Position numbers and translations under genes: made by a program. The notes under the pieces were generated by a model. It was not told where the DNA came from. It did no database searches and saw nothing but the letters and a program-made list of their open reading frames with translations. A stretch of 64,000 nucleotides of DNA from Pseudobdellovibrionaceae bacterium (lineage in GTDB: Bacteria > Bdellovibrionota > Bdellovibrionia > Bdellovibrionales > Bdellovibrionaceae), in the NCBI GenBank assembly GCA_016785955.1, contig JAEUWH010000011.1, positions 62,001 through 126,000 of the forward strand. Reading direction: 5' to 3'. This document shows, in pieces, positions 37,110-46,422 of the stretch (its first letter is position 1; each line of letters opens with the position of its first letter).

Positions 37110-39062
37110 TTATTTTTCCAAACACTTGTTAAGAACCACTTTCATTTTTTCGAAATTTTCTTTGATGTCTTTGGGGTTTTTCAAATTTGCCACCAATTCG
37201 TCGGGGGCGAAACTCAACGTCTGAAAGAATTCAAATAAATTGAGGATGTCTTTCTCGTAATTTCGACGAATATCGGTGGGCATCTTGTCCAACAATTTAC
37301 GAATTTCCATCGAGCCGCCACCTTCCCCCGCCAGCTCTCCCAATACAAAATAAAAAATATTTGTCACCTCGATGAAGGTTTCTTTTTCCATTTTTTGCTG
37401 CAAACGTTTTTCAGCTTTGGCGATTTTATGATTGAGTTCTTTTTTGATATCACGCCCACCGTGTCGCCAACCGAATGATACGACCGCATACCCCACCATC
37501 ACCGCCAAGATAGCTCCGAAAATAACGAACCAAAGAATCATCTTGTTTTGAAATGGCGATCGCTGATAAGACTCGACATCCGTGATCACCGACGGCAAGG
37601 TCACTGGCGATTCTTTAACGATCGGCTTGTTTTCATTTGTTTTAAATGATTCCGTGGACTTGGTTTTATCACCCGGTAAAACGTCAATGGGAATCTCGAT
37701 TGATCGCTCTGTTTCGTATTTTTTTGTTTCGGGATTAAAGTAACTCATCTCGACCGCGGGCAAAACCATTTTCCCTTCATTTCGAGGAATCAAGATAATT
37801 TCAAATTCTTTAAAACTCTGACCATTTTTAAAGAACTTGGTTTCATTACGAACTTCAAATACTTCGATTCCTTCGGGCCATGAAATGCTGGGAAGCTCAA
37901 TACCTTTGGCATTCCCAAACCCTTCAATTTTCAGTTTAAACTTCATCGGCTGATGCGCCATGGGTTGACTGCCTTCCAGCTGGGACGTCACTTTGAATTT
38001 ACCGACGGCGCCACTGAACGAGGCCGGACGACCTTCCAGCGGCAACGGATTGACTTTGATTTTCACACGCTGCGAAGATTTGGTGTATTCGTACACCTTT
38101 CCCAAATTAAAACCGAAATTTTGGTTTGGCAGACGAACTTTTGATTTGATTTTGAATTCATCGATTACGGTATTACCCGCTTTTAATGGAAATAAAGCAT
38201 GCCGAGCCAGCAAGGCTTTCTTGTAGCCCACACCATTAATGACCTCTTGATAAAATTGAATAGCTGGAACCTCTTCAATTATTTCTTTCCAAAATCCTTT
38301 CAGATCGGGAAACTTGGTGCGGTCTAAACTTTCTAATTGACCACGAGTCAACAAGTACCAACTGACTAAAATCTGCTCGCCCTCGTAGACTTCTGTTTTA
38401 TCGACTTCGACCTGGATAAAAAAAGCCTCATTTGGATTTGTTGGCTCCGAACGATAGGCAGGCTCTTTAAACAAGGCTGGATTCTGCATGTCTTCGGCTG
38501 GTTGCGAATTGCCCCCCGGAGCCGACGGTGCCCCGCCCCCTCGACGCCGCAGCATCTGATTGAACAGTTCTTCTTCCATACGATTCATTTGTGCAAACGG
38601 ATCATCGTCATCATTGAACAGACGCTCCATCGGATCTTCATGAGGCTGCGCCACTGCCTTGGTCGAAACATCCAACGAAAGACTTTCCGTTTTATAGTCT
38701 TTGCCATTCACGACAACATGAAAGGGCTTGATCACCTTCTTACCCGCAGTGACGGCCTTCAAGCGATAGGTAAAAGTCGTCGTCTTTTGAGTGTTGTACT
38801 CCATTCCGTTTTCACCGGGTTGCATGCGCGTGGAAATTTGCGTACTTTGACTGCTATTCAGAACCGCCATGCCCTCTACTTGTGGTGCGCCCGGAGGATC
38901 AATGCTGACATCACCTTGGGAACTAATTTTCAGCTCTAAATTGACAGTTTGACCGACACCGATTTTATCAGAAAGTAATTCCGCCTGAACCGCGACTTGG
39001 GCATTCGCCCACGGAACAATAAACAACAAAAGTAAGAAAATAAATTTACCAATCTTTCTCAC
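37110..39062 (-). CDS. batD: BatD-like oxygen-tolerance family protein
   Basis: 650 residues. A signal peptide (VRKIGKFIFLLLLFIVPWANA) is followed by large beta-rich domains of the BatD family (VAVQAELLSDKIGVGQTVNL, then VYEGEQILVSWYLLTRG), one C-terminal membrane helix (about 500-525: MILWFVIFGAILAVMVGYAV) and a cytoplasmic helical tail. I choose the GTG at 39062, with AAGGAAG upstream, because it starts the signal peptide; a longer frame would overlap batC by over 100 bases. In Bat operons this protein works with the VWA proteins at the inner membrane, with a role in envelope or oxidative stress that is not well defined. Confidence 0.82.
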   Translation of the reverse strand: MRKIGKFIFLLLLFIVPWANAQVAVQAELLSDKIGVGQTVNLELKISSQGDVSIDPPGAPQVEGMAVLNSSQSTQISTRMQPGENGMEYNTQKTTTFTYRLKAVTAGKKVIKPFHVVVNGKDYKTESLSLDVSTKAVAQPHEDPMERLFNDDDDPFAQMNRMEEELFNQMLRRRGGGAPSAPGGNSQPAEDMQNPALFKEPAYRSEPTNPNEAFFIQVEVDKTEVYEGEQILVSWYLLTRGQLESLDRTKFPDLKGFWKEIIEEVPAIQFYQEVINGVGYKKALLARHALFPLKAGNTVIDEFKIKSKVRLPNQNFGFNLGKVYEYTKSSQRVKIKVNPLPLEGRPASFSGAVGKFKVTSQLEGSQPMAHQPMKFKLKIEGFGNAKGIELPSISWPEGIEVFEVRNETKFFKNGQSFKEFEIILIPRNEGKMVLPAVEMSYFNPETKKYETERSIEIPIDVLPGDKTKSTESFKTNENKPIVKESPVTLPSVITDVESYQRSPFQNKMILWFVIFGAILAVMVGYAVVSFGWRHGGRDIKKELNHKIAKAEKRLQQKMEKETFIEVTNIFYFVLGELAGEGGGSMEIRKLLDKMPTDIRRNYEKDILNLFEFFQTLSFAPDELVANLKNPKDIKENFEKMKVVLNKCLEK

Positions 39063-39846
39063 GGGGGGCTTCCTTCGTTTGATTCTGTTTTGAAAACTGA
39101 GTGCGCATTTTTTTCTCTTGCTGCGAAATCTCGCCAAAAATCTTTTGTACATTTTCCTTGGTCAACTCGCCCTTGAATTCGCGCGGTTTATATTTAGGGC
39201 TAGACTCTTTCTTGCGAGGGCGATTGTCCTCTTTGTCTTGATCACCCTGTTGATCATCTTTGTTATCTTTAGGGTCTTTACCCTCTTTTCCATCTTTGCC
39301 GTCTTGCGATTGATCTTTGTTCTTGTCCTGATTCTCCGAGTCGCCCTTGCCTCCGCCTTGCTTTTGCTGGAACAGTAGTTCGATGTTGGTTTTCACTTCG
39401 ATCGAATCAGGATTCAAACCCAAGGCCGCTTGGTATTTCTGAAGTGCTTCATCCACTTTATTTTCCCGCGCTAACAACTGCCCCTGATTGTACAATGACG
39501 CATATAATGTGGTCAGCAACGCTGATTTTTCCCACTTTGAAATCAACGGATTTTTTTCCGCCAGGTCCAGTTCTGCTCGAGAAAATTCTTCGGCATTTTT
39601 GTATAACTTCAGTGCGCGCTCGGGATCTTTTAAAGTATCGTACGTCGCCCCTAAATTTGAATGCACCGCCGGTAACAGCGGCTCGACTTCTAAGGCCTTC
39701 AAATAGTCCGCTTGGCTCTCGTCCACGGACCGTTCTTTGATTTGCTTGGACGCTTTATTATTCAGAAACACCGCCCGAATATCGGTAAATTGACACTGAG
39801 TCAGCCACAATGCCATGAACACTAAACTATGGCGAAGAATCGACAT
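39046..39846 (-). CDS. batC: BatC-like TPR protein
   Basis: 266 residues. A short hydrophobic leader (MSILRHSLVFMALWLTQC) may be a lipoprotein signal. TPR units follow at about 40-150 (AVHSNLGATYDTLKDPERAL; EALQKYQAALGLNPDS), then a charged low-complexity stretch of D, K, Q, E and G (about 165-215) and a helical end (LTKENVQKIFGEISQQEKKM). The ATG at 39846 has GGAGGGG upstream; the reading frame before it has no ribosome site. It overlaps batB by 20 bases and batD by 17. The protein is expected in the periplasm, bound to BatA/BatB. Confidence 0.82.
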   Translation of the reverse strand: MSILRHSLVFMALWLTQCQFTDIRAVFLNNKASKQIKERSVDESQADYLKALEVEPLLPAVHSNLGATYDTLKDPERALKLYKNAEEFSRAELDLAEKNPLISKWEKSALLTTLYASLYNQGQLLARENKVDEALQKYQAALGLNPDSIEVKTNIELLFQQKQGGGKGDSENQDKNKDQSQDGKDGKEGKDPKDNKDDQQGDQDKEDNRPRKKESSPKYKPREFKGELTKENVQKIFGEISQQEKKMRTQFSKQNQTKEAPREKDW

Positions 39847-40891
39847 AACGTCCCCTCCATTTGGGCGAGCTTCGTTTTCTTTCCCCCAAGATGAGTTCAA
39901 TCAGTCCCAAAACAAATGCGATGACTAACACAATTTGAAATCGCTCCTCGTAGTCGGTGACGACCGTGGATTCAAATTGTGATTTTTCAAAATCTTTAAA
40001 ATCATCGACCAAGCTTTGAATATGGTTGCCCCCAAAAACAGAAAAATAAAAAGACCCTTTGCCTTTCTGCGCAACTTGTTTCAGGAAATCACCTTTTACC
40101 TGAGTGATAATGGTTTGGCCTTTGTTATCGGTTTTATACCCTTTCAAATAGCCAAAGTTATCTCGTTTGGGAATCGTGCCGCCTTTTTCTGTTCCATAGG
40201 CGATCGAAAACACGCGGATGTTTTTTTGCACGGCGGCCTCGACCGCTTTCAAGGCATTTTCTTCGTGATCTTCTCCATCAGAGGCCACCAAAATCACGCG
40301 CGTGACTTTCGATCCGCTATCCGTGGTGACGCCACCGCGTTCAAACACATCCATAGAGTGCTGTATCGCAGATTCAATATTAGTTCCCTGATTGGAAATC
40401 AAACTGGGTGTTAACGAGTCTAAATACATTTTGATCGCGCCCATATCGTTAGTCAGTGGCGACATCAAAACCGATGAGCCTGCAAACGCGATCAAGCCCA
40501 CTTTATTTCCGGGCATCAAATCCACCAGCTTAGCAAGTTCCAATTTGGCTTGATCCAAACGGGATGGCCTTAAGTCTTCGGCCATCATACTTTCAGAAAC
40601 GTCCACCGCAAAAATAATCTCGAATCCTTCCGAGCGCACGACGGCCTGATTCTGACCCAATTGGGGGCGAGCCAAAGCCACGGCCATCAATGACAAAACT
40701 AGGAATTGCAAAAACCATTTCCATTTGCGCTTTTGATAATCAAACGTCATTAAAATCTGACTCAACATCGAGGCATTAAACACATGCTTGAGTTTCCGCA
40801 TCGTTGATTTATGCATGAATACGGCAACCAGCCACAGAATTCCTGCTAAAACAATCCAGTAAAAAGCGCCCGGAGATTCGAATCGAAACAT
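39827..40891 (-). CDS. batB: BatB, membrane VWA-domain protein
   Basis: 354 residues. Two N-terminal membrane segments (about 8-27 and 50-68) precede a VWA domain with a complete MIDAS site (FAVDVSESMMAE at about 85-96, then a conserved T and D in LTNDMG and VASDGEDHEEN). A last membrane helix lies near the C-terminus (VLVIAFVLGLIELIL). The ATG at 40891 is preferred because GGAGAG precedes it and it overlaps the batA stop as TGATG. With BatA it forms the membrane core of the Bat complex, probably assembled by the MoxR ATPase. Confidence 0.88.
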   Translation of the reverse strand: MFRFESPGAFYWIVLAGILWLVAVFMHKSTMRKLKHVFNASMLSQILMTFDYQKRKWKWFLQFLVLSLMAVALARPQLGQNQAVVRSEGFEIIFAVDVSESMMAEDLRPSRLDQAKLELAKLVDLMPGNKVGLIAFAGSSVLMSPLTNDMGAIKMYLDSLTPSLISNQGTNIESAIQHSMDVFERGGVTTDSGSKVTRVILVASDGEDHEENALKAVEAAVQKNIRVFSIAYGTEKGGTIPKRDNFGYLKGYKTDNKGQTIITQVKGDFLKQVAQKGKGSFYFSVFGGNHIQSLVDDFKDFEKSQFESTVVTDYEERFQIVLVIAFVLGLIELILGERKRSSPKWRGRYVDSSP

Positions 40892-41904
40892 CACGGCACT
40901 CTCCTTAACCATGTTGATTGCAGCAACCAAGCCAGTATGTAGAACACCATCGCTATTACTAAATAGGACGGGAATATCTCGGTGTACTTGGTGTATTTAT
41001 TTATGTCCGTTTTTGTTTTTTCCAGTTTGTTGATCTCGTCAAATACCCCTTTTAGAGAGTCTTCTTTAGTGGCGCGAAAATATTTACCGCCCGTCTCGGA
41101 GGCCATCTTAGAAAGCAGCTCTTCATTCACCGTCGATTCAAATGGTTGGTATGTTTTGACTTTGTTGCCCATGAAATCTCTTACATAAATGGGAATACGC
41201 GTGGGGCCGTCTTTTCCCAAGCCGATCGAATAAATCTTAATTCCATAGCCTTTGGCCAGTTCCAAGCCCGTCTCGGGGTCAATCGTTCCGCTGTTGTTTT
41301 CCCCGTCCGTCATGAAAATCACCACTCGCGTTTTAGCCTGCGAGTCCTTCAACCGACTGACAGCATTGGCAAGACCAACACCCAAAGCCGTTCCTTCCTT
41401 GATACGGGCATCTTGAGCCGTCGTGATTTCCCCGATGCGCGCCAAGATCAATTCGTAATCCAGGGTGGGTGGCACCAACGTAAAGGCTTCACCCGCAAAA
41501 ATAACGATACCGATCTTATCGGTCGTTCGGTTCTTGACGAATTCTTGGATACGTTCTTTGGCGGCCTCTAGCCGATTCAAAGGCTTCATATCCTCGATCA
41601 ACATACTGTCCGAAATATCAAACGCAATGACAATATCGATACCTTCGACATTCGTTTTGATCTTCGTGTCGGCGGTTTGTGGACGACATAATGCAATGAT
41701 GACAAACACTAAACTCAACGCCTTTAAAACCAACGGCAACTGAACCAGCCACACCTTCAAACTGCGCGTTCCTGTTTTCAATAAATTCACGGTGGAAAAT
41801 CGAAACGAACTGTGTTTTTGCTTTTGTTTTAAATAACTCCACGCCAAGACCGCGATCAAGGGCAGCAGCAACCACAGATACATCGGATCTTTCCACTGCA
41901 TCAT
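40891..41904 (-). CDS. batA: BatA, membrane VWA-domain protein
   Basis: 337 residues: a membrane helix at about 8-23, a second at about 57-72, a VWA domain with MIDAS motif IAFDISDSMLIED (about 88-100) and FMTDGENNSGTIDP (about 195-208), and a C-terminal membrane helix (about 312-330). It overlaps the upstream gene in an ATGA. It is the paralogue of BatB behind it. MIDAS residues are intact, so metal-dependent protein binding is expected. Confidence 0.88.
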   Translation of the reverse strand: MMQWKDPMYLWLLLPLIAVLAWSYLKQKQKHSSFRFSTVNLLKTGTRSLKVWLVQLPLVLKALSLVFVIIALCRPQTADTKIKTNVEGIDIVIAFDISDSMLIEDMKPLNRLEAAKERIQEFVKNRTTDKIGIVIFAGEAFTLVPPTLDYELILARIGEITTAQDARIKEGTALGVGLANAVSRLKDSQAKTRVVIFMTDGENNSGTIDPETGLELAKGYGIKIYSIGLGKDGPTRIPIYVRDFMGNKVKTYQPFESTVNEELLSKMASETGGKYFRATKEDSLKGVFDEINKLEKTKTDINKYTKYTEIFPSYLVIAMVFYILAWLLQSTWLRRVP

Positions 41905-42917
41905 TTGCCGCCCCTTAGTTTTTTAATCAATGCCGAGTCCTTAGCCAAAACCGCACTTTGCAATTGATCAGCCTTCTCAACCCAGCGGCGAGATTTTTCC
42001 GCAATCAGAATAACATCTTTGCCTTCTAGGGTGCCGCGACTGACGTTCACTTTCTGGAACTCACGACTGATTTCAGCTAAATCGTTCCCCATCACCAAGT
42101 AAACCACCTCATGAAAGTTCTGGAGTTCTTTAGAAATCGCGCTCCAGCCGTACTCAAATCGTGTAATCTGAAATCGTCGAGCTACAAAAGTTTTAAATGT
42201 TTTTTCAATTTGATGAATGATCGTGACCAGCTCTTCCGCCGTTTGCGTTGGCTCGATGGTGACCAGCGTATCCACGGTGGAGCGAATATTGAAGATCGGG
42301 TTTTCACGTTGCAATTTGCGAAAGACCGCAAAAAACTGTTGAATGGGCAATGAACCGTCTTCTAATTCGGCCAGTTTAGCCAGCCGCTTTTTGCGTTTCC
42401 AACGACGACGCACCATCACCATCGCCGATGATGCCAGCACCAACAAAATCGAGCCCAGCAAAATCCAATACACCATCGGAATCACGACCGTCAGCCCCGC
42501 GGCCGGCCCAAACATTTCAGGTTTTTCATTGGGTTTTAAAATCGATTGCACTTCGAACTGCACACGTGACGTGATCGTGAATTCATTCGTGCCATCGGTC
42601 ACAATGAACGATGGAATATCTTTCGGGCCGACGATATAGGACGTCAATGCCAGCCCTAAATTTTCGTCGTTCTTGGCCACCTTCACAATCACAAGCTCGT
42701 ACGCAGACACGCCACCGGCCGGCAAAGATCCTTCGGTTTTTCCAGTGCTTTGCGGTCCACCCGTCGTATTTTCCGGTGGCGGCGTCATTTTCACTTTTAA
42801 TTTATTCACATCCACAGCAATGGGTCCCGCCAAAGGACAATGAGCCTCAAAAACCTCACCCACGGTGATGGTCGTATTTTTTTCTTTAGAAAAGTGAAAC
42901 GTACAATTTAAATCCAT
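41901..42917 (-). CDS. Membrane-anchored Bat-operon linker protein (DUF4381-like position)
   Basis: 338 residues. There is an extracytoplasmic-looking beta-rich N-terminal half (1-185) that includes TVGEVFEAHCPLAGP and a Gly/Pro/Thr linker at about 48-70, one strong membrane helix (about 190-212: MVYWILLGSILLVLASSAMV), a basic stretch (RRRWKRKKR) and a helical cytoplasmic part. It sits between DUF58 and batA, where many operons carry a DUF4381 or BatD-like protein. I see no signal peptide at the N-terminus, so the topology of the first half is puzzling. It overlaps its neighbours by one and four bases. Confidence 0.7.
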   Translation of the reverse strand: MDLNCTFHFSKEKNTTITVGEVFEAHCPLAGPIAVDVNKLKVKMTPPPENTTGGPQSTGKTEGSLPAGGVSAYELVIVKVAKNDENLGLALTSYIVGPKDIPSFIVTDGTNEFTITSRVQFEVQSILKPNEKPEMFGPAAGLTVVIPMVYWILLGSILLVLASSAMVMVRRRWKRKKRLAKLAELEDGSLPIQQFFAVFRKLQRENPIFNIRSTVDTLVTIEPTQTAEELVTIIHQIEKTFKTFVARRFQITRFEYGWSAISKELQNFHEVVYLVMGNDLAEISREFQKVNVSRGTLEGKDVILIAEKSRRWVEKADQLQSAVLAKDSALIKKLRGGK

Positions 42918-43783
42918 TATTTCTTTCTTTTAAAATAAGCGATCAGCGGCTGAACGAAATCGCCCTGAGTCGAAATTACGATTTTATCCACTTGCGATTT
43001 TTTTAACATTTTATCCCGCGCCTCATTTTGAAAATAAAAATTCTGTTTTACTTTTTGCTTGGTGTACGCTGCGGCCGTGTCCAACAACACGCGTTCGCCG
43101 GTCTCGGAATCTTCAAATTCGATTAACCCCAGATCGGGAAAGTTTTCTTCGATGGGATCATTGATCACGCACGCGATAACTTCATGCTTCTTCGCCAAGA
43201 ACCGCAAGCTTTGTTCATAATTTTGATCAAAAAAATCACTCATAAAAAACACCGTCGCCCGCTTTTTTAAAAAGCCTTGCAAAAAGGCGGCACACGATGA
43301 CAGATTCGTTTTGCGCCCCACGGGCTTGAAATACAATAAATCGCGAAGCAATCGTTGCAAATGTCCGCGACCTTTTTTCGGCGGCACAAAATGCTCTACA
43401 CGATCAGAAAATAAAATTAAACCAATTTTGTCTTTGTTTTTTTCCGTCGCGTACGCCAGCAATGCCGACAGATAGACAATCACTTCACCTTTGACGTACT
43501 TACCCGAGCCAAAATCCGTAGATCCACTGATGTCGACAGCCAGGATCACGGACAGTTCACGCTCTTCTTCGTAGGTCTTGACGTATGTCTTTCCCGTGCG
43601 CGCCGTCAGCGGCCACGAGATCGAGCGCACATCATCGCCCGGTACATATTCACGAAAATCTGAAAACGTCATCCCCTGACCTTTGAAATGCGTATGATAC
43701 TCTCCCGAAAAAATGTTGTTCACCATTTTCTTAGTTTGGATTTCAATCAGTTTTACTTTCTTGAGTATCTCTTTTGGGATCAT
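42917..43783 (-). CDS. DUF58 domain protein of the MoxR-Bat system
   Basis: 288 residues with the DUF58 signature at about 34-62 (GMTFSDFREYVPGDDVRSIS, then W.LTARTG) and a VWA-like fold behind it (VILAVDISGSTDFGSG at about 83-98; FMSDFFDQNYEQSL). DUF58 proteins always pair with MoxR ATPases and VWA proteins. It overlaps moxR as ATGA. No membrane segment is seen, so it is cytoplasmic, probably an adaptor between MoxR and BatA/B. Confidence 0.9.
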   Translation of the reverse strand: MIPKEILKKVKLIEIQTKKMVNNIFSGEYHTHFKGQGMTFSDFREYVPGDDVRSISWPLTARTGKTYVKTYEEERELSVILAVDISGSTDFGSGKYVKGEVIVYLSALLAYATEKNKDKIGLILFSDRVEHFVPPKKGRGHLQRLLRDLLYFKPVGRKTNLSSCAAFLQGFLKKRATVFFMSDFFDQNYEQSLRFLAKKHEVIACVINDPIEENFPDLGLIEFEDSETGERVLLDTAAAYTKQKVKQNFYFQNEARDKMLKKSQVDKIVISTQGDFVQPLIAYFKRKK

Positions 43784-44772
43784 GCAGGGACTTCGATTTG
43801 GGCAAAAATATCTTTGATGATGTCATCTGTTCGGATGTTTTCCGCCTCGGCTTCGTAACTTAAGATCAAACGATGACGAAGAACATGGTAACCGATAGCT
43901 TTCATATCTTCAGCCGTGACGTACCCCCGCCCCTTTAGAAAGGCATTGGCTTTGGCAGCGCGAAGCAAACTGATGGTCGCTCGTGGCGAGGCACCGACTT
44001 GAATTAAATTTGCAATTTTTCCTAGGCCGTACTTGGCCGGTTCACGCGAGGCCATCACGATGTCCACGATGTAGTTTTTAATTTTTTGATCCACATAGAT
44101 CTGATCGGCTTTTTCACTGGCACGAAGTAAATCTTCTTTCGTAATGACCGCATTGATTTTGGGTTTTTCATTTTTTCCCATGCGATTCAAAATTTCCAAC
44201 TCGTCCCCTTTGGTTGGGTACTTGACGTTGATCTTAAACATAAAACGATCCATTTGGGCTTCCGGCAGTGGGTATGTTCCTTCTTGTTCCAATGGGTTTT
44301 GTGTGGCTAAAACCAAAAATGGATTTTCTAATTTGTAGGACTGTTCGCCGATGGTGACTTGTTTTTCCGCCATGGCTTCCAGCAAAGCACTTTGCACTTT
44401 CGCGGGCGCACGATTGATCTCGTCGGCCAGTACGATGTTGGTGAACACGGGGCCTTTTTTGGGGGCGAACTCGCCCGATTTTGGATTAAAAATCATCGTC
44501 CCAATTAAATCCGTCGGCAACAAATCAGGAGTGAACTGAATCCGCTGAAAACCCAGCGAGATCGACTGCGCCACCGAAGAAATCGTCAATGTCTTGGCTA
44601 AACCCGGCACCCCTTCGAGAAGAATGTGACCACCCGTTAACAATCCCATCAAAATACCGTCGACCATTTCACTTTGTCCGACGATCACTTTGTTGATTTC
44701 TATTTTCATGCGTTCAATGAATTGACTCTCTTGTTTGATCGCCGCATTCAGCGCCAGAATATCTACTTCCAT
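43780..44772 (-). CDS. moxR: MoxR-family AAA+ ATPase
   Basis: 330 residues: Walker A GVPGLAKT (residues 54-61), Walker B IVLADEINRAP (about 112-122), sensor 1 LATQNPLEQEGTYPLPEAQMDRF, and an arginine-finger-type MDRFMFKI segment. MoxR ATPases act as chaperones that insert or mature VWA proteins, here BatA and BatB. It is the first gene of the eight-gene minus-strand operon. GAGGA lies eight bases before the ATG. The spacer to the divergent M48-like gene (44773-44923) is A+T-rich and must hold the promoter. Confidence 0.93.
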   Translation of the reverse strand: MEVDILALNAAIKQESQFIERMKIEINKVIVGQSEMVDGILMGLLTGGHILLEGVPGLAKTLTISSVAQSISLGFQRIQFTPDLLPTDLIGTMIFNPKSGEFAPKKGPVFTNIVLADEINRAPAKVQSALLEAMAEKQVTIGEQSYKLENPFLVLATQNPLEQEGTYPLPEAQMDRFMFKINVKYPTKGDELEILNRMGKNEKPKINAVITKEDLLRASEKADQIYVDQKIKNYIVDIVMASREPAKYGLGKIANLIQVGASPRATISLLRAAKANAFLKGRGYVTAEDMKAIGYHVLRHRLILSYEAEAENIRTDDIIKDIFAQIEVPA

Positions 44773-44923
44773 TATTCATCCTCGAATGTGTATGATTTTT
44801 AAAATCTAAAATTAATTATGCTTTAAAATCCTGAAATAGATAAATAAAATCCTCACATGATCCCGATGACGCTTTAGGAAATTTTGTTGCCTAAACCTGA
44901 GATATTCAGAATAATAAAAATCA

Positions 44924-45757
44924 ATGATGACCCTTTCGAGTTCGACAAAAGTCTGGCTATTTATTTTAATCTCAAGCATTTCCTTGCTATTTTATGGTTA
45001 CTCAATGCACAGTCGATTGGGTTTGATTTTGGGTTTTTTTGTCTCGTTGTTCTTTAATGTGCTTATTTTCATTTACGGCGATTTTAAATTGTACAATTTT
45101 TTTAAATCCATAGAGCTAAAGGGCCAAGACCCTTACGGCGCACTTCGGATGCGTGATGATTTATGCGAAAAATTGAAAATGGAAAAACCAAAGATCCGTA
45201 TTTACGAGTCACAATCGATCAATTCATTCACGTTGGGTCTGTTTTGGAACTCCTCCACGATCTTTGTTTCCCGGGGTTCGATCCAACATTTGAATTCCAC
45301 CGAATTGGAGCAAGTTATTTTACTTGGCCTGTGCCAAATTAAAAAGATGGACTCGTTTGCGTTCGGCGTCGTCAGCGTGCTGGCGAATACATTGGCCGGT
45401 TTTGCTTATTTATTAGATCAAATTATATTTTTGAAATTTATTTTTAAATCTGAATTGATGTTTTTTTCTTGGCTGATCAAGCCCGTCATCTGGGTCTTGG
45501 TAAAATCAGTGGCTAGTTTTGAATCATTCTACCGAAATGACCGACTCTGCTGTGACGTTTTAAAAGATAAACGTCAATTTTGCGAACTTTTGTGGAAACT
45601 GGATGGCTATGCGAAGACCATTCCCGACACGATCCCCGAGGGCACGGCGCATTTATTTTTAGTTCACCCCTCAATTCAATTGCAAAGTTTTTTCGAACGT
45701 ATACACCCGAGTGTGCAACGACGAATTGTCCACTTAATCGGACATAGTCCGTTGTAA
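44924..45757 (+). CDS. HtpX-like M48 membrane protein lacking HExxH (pseudoprotease)
   Basis: 277 residues with the fold marks of HtpX: two N-terminal membrane helices (about 10-25 and 32-50), the PKIRIYESQSINSFTLGLFWN strand, IFVSRGSI, then the metal helix ELEQVILLGLCQIKK. At the place of HExxH (residues 134-138) stands LGLCQ: both zinc His residues and the catalytic Glu are gone. Two more membrane segments follow (about 143-160 and 170-195). It is therefore probably inactive as a protease and may bind membrane substrates or regulate another M48 enzyme. The frame is intact, so it is not a fresh pseudogene. Confidence 0.75.
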   Translation: MMTLSSSTKVWLFILISSISLLFYGYSMHSRLGLILGFFVSLFFNVLIFIYGDFKLYNFFKSIELKGQDPYGALRMRDDLCEKLKMEKPKIRIYESQSINSFTLGLFWNSSTIFVSRGSIQHLNSTELEQVILLGLCQIKKMDSFAFGVVSVLANTLAGFAYLLDQIIFLKFIFKSELMFFSWLIKPVIWVLVKSVASFESFYRNDRLCCDVLKDKRQFCELLWKLDGYAKTIPDTIPEGTAHLFLVHPSIQLQSFFERIHPSVQRRIVHLIGHSPL

Positions 45758-45772
45758 AAAAAAGGAGACTTC

Positions 45773-46021
45773 ATGAACGATCCAATCAAAGCTGACTTTT
45801 CTTCGTTAGTTTTATCTATTGCCTCTTCAGCAGCGATGTCTCTAGGGCTTGCTCCTGATCAAGAAACGGGAAAGACTCACGTCGACAAACATATGGCTAA
45901 ATTCAATATCGACCTACTCATGATGTTAAAAGAAAAGACGAAAAACAACCTGACAGCGGATGAAAATCAACTGATGGCCAGTCTTGTTTCCGATTTACAA
46001 AATCATTACGTAAAACTATAG
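45773..46021 (+). CDS. DUF1844 family small protein
   Basis: 82 residues with the DUF1844 pattern: FSSLVLSIASSAAMSLGLAPD near the N-terminus, then AKFNIDLLMMLKEKTKNNLT and a C-terminal helix LMASLVSDLQNHYV. The family is small, cytoplasmic, of unknown role, and common in delta-proteobacteria and Bdellovibrionota. AAAAGGAGA provides a strong ribosome site. It lies 15 bases after the M48-like gene and should be co-transcribed with it. Confidence 0.88.
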   Translation: MNDPIKADFSSLVLSIASSAAMSLGLAPDQETGKTHVDKHMAKFNIDLLMMLKEKTKNNLTADENQLMASLVSDLQNHYVKL

Positions 46022-46422
46022 CCGACGGCGCACAGTGGTTCTCCCTGCCGTTTGCGGCCGTTTGCAATCGAATCCTATTTATTACCCCCACTCTGTTCCG
46101 ATCAAAAGTGACGTTATTAAAAAATGTTACCAAAAGACCTTTATCAAATGACGTTTATCAAAAAAAAGTTCGCATAAAAAAAGCGTTCGTACCAAAAAAG
46201 TACCCCCCCTCAAAACAAACCATAGACCCAAATTGGGTGGCTTCAAAACGGAACCAAAGCGGGCCGATCCCGAGACCATGGTCGCAATCACTAACGCCCA
46301 AAGCTAATTAATTGCTTCCGTTGTCATTTTTCCAAAATTTTATTACTGCATAACCTTGCGCCTCGAATTTGCATTACTAATTTAGCGAAGTGAAGAGGCA
46401 CTTTTGATCTGGAGGAAATAAA
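46022..46422. other. 401-base intergenic region
   Basis: I see no gene with a ribosome site. GCCGTTTGC is repeated in tandem at 46047-46066. A-rich stretches with two TGACGTT copies (about 46109 and 46149) precede a C-rich part. The degP promoter should be in the right 100 bases, but no clear boxes are visible. Confidence 0.5.

Noticed and set aside
46108-46311. 67-codon very basic open frame upstream of degP
   Set aside because: No ribosome site, low-complexity Lys-rich start from A runs, no family resemblance.
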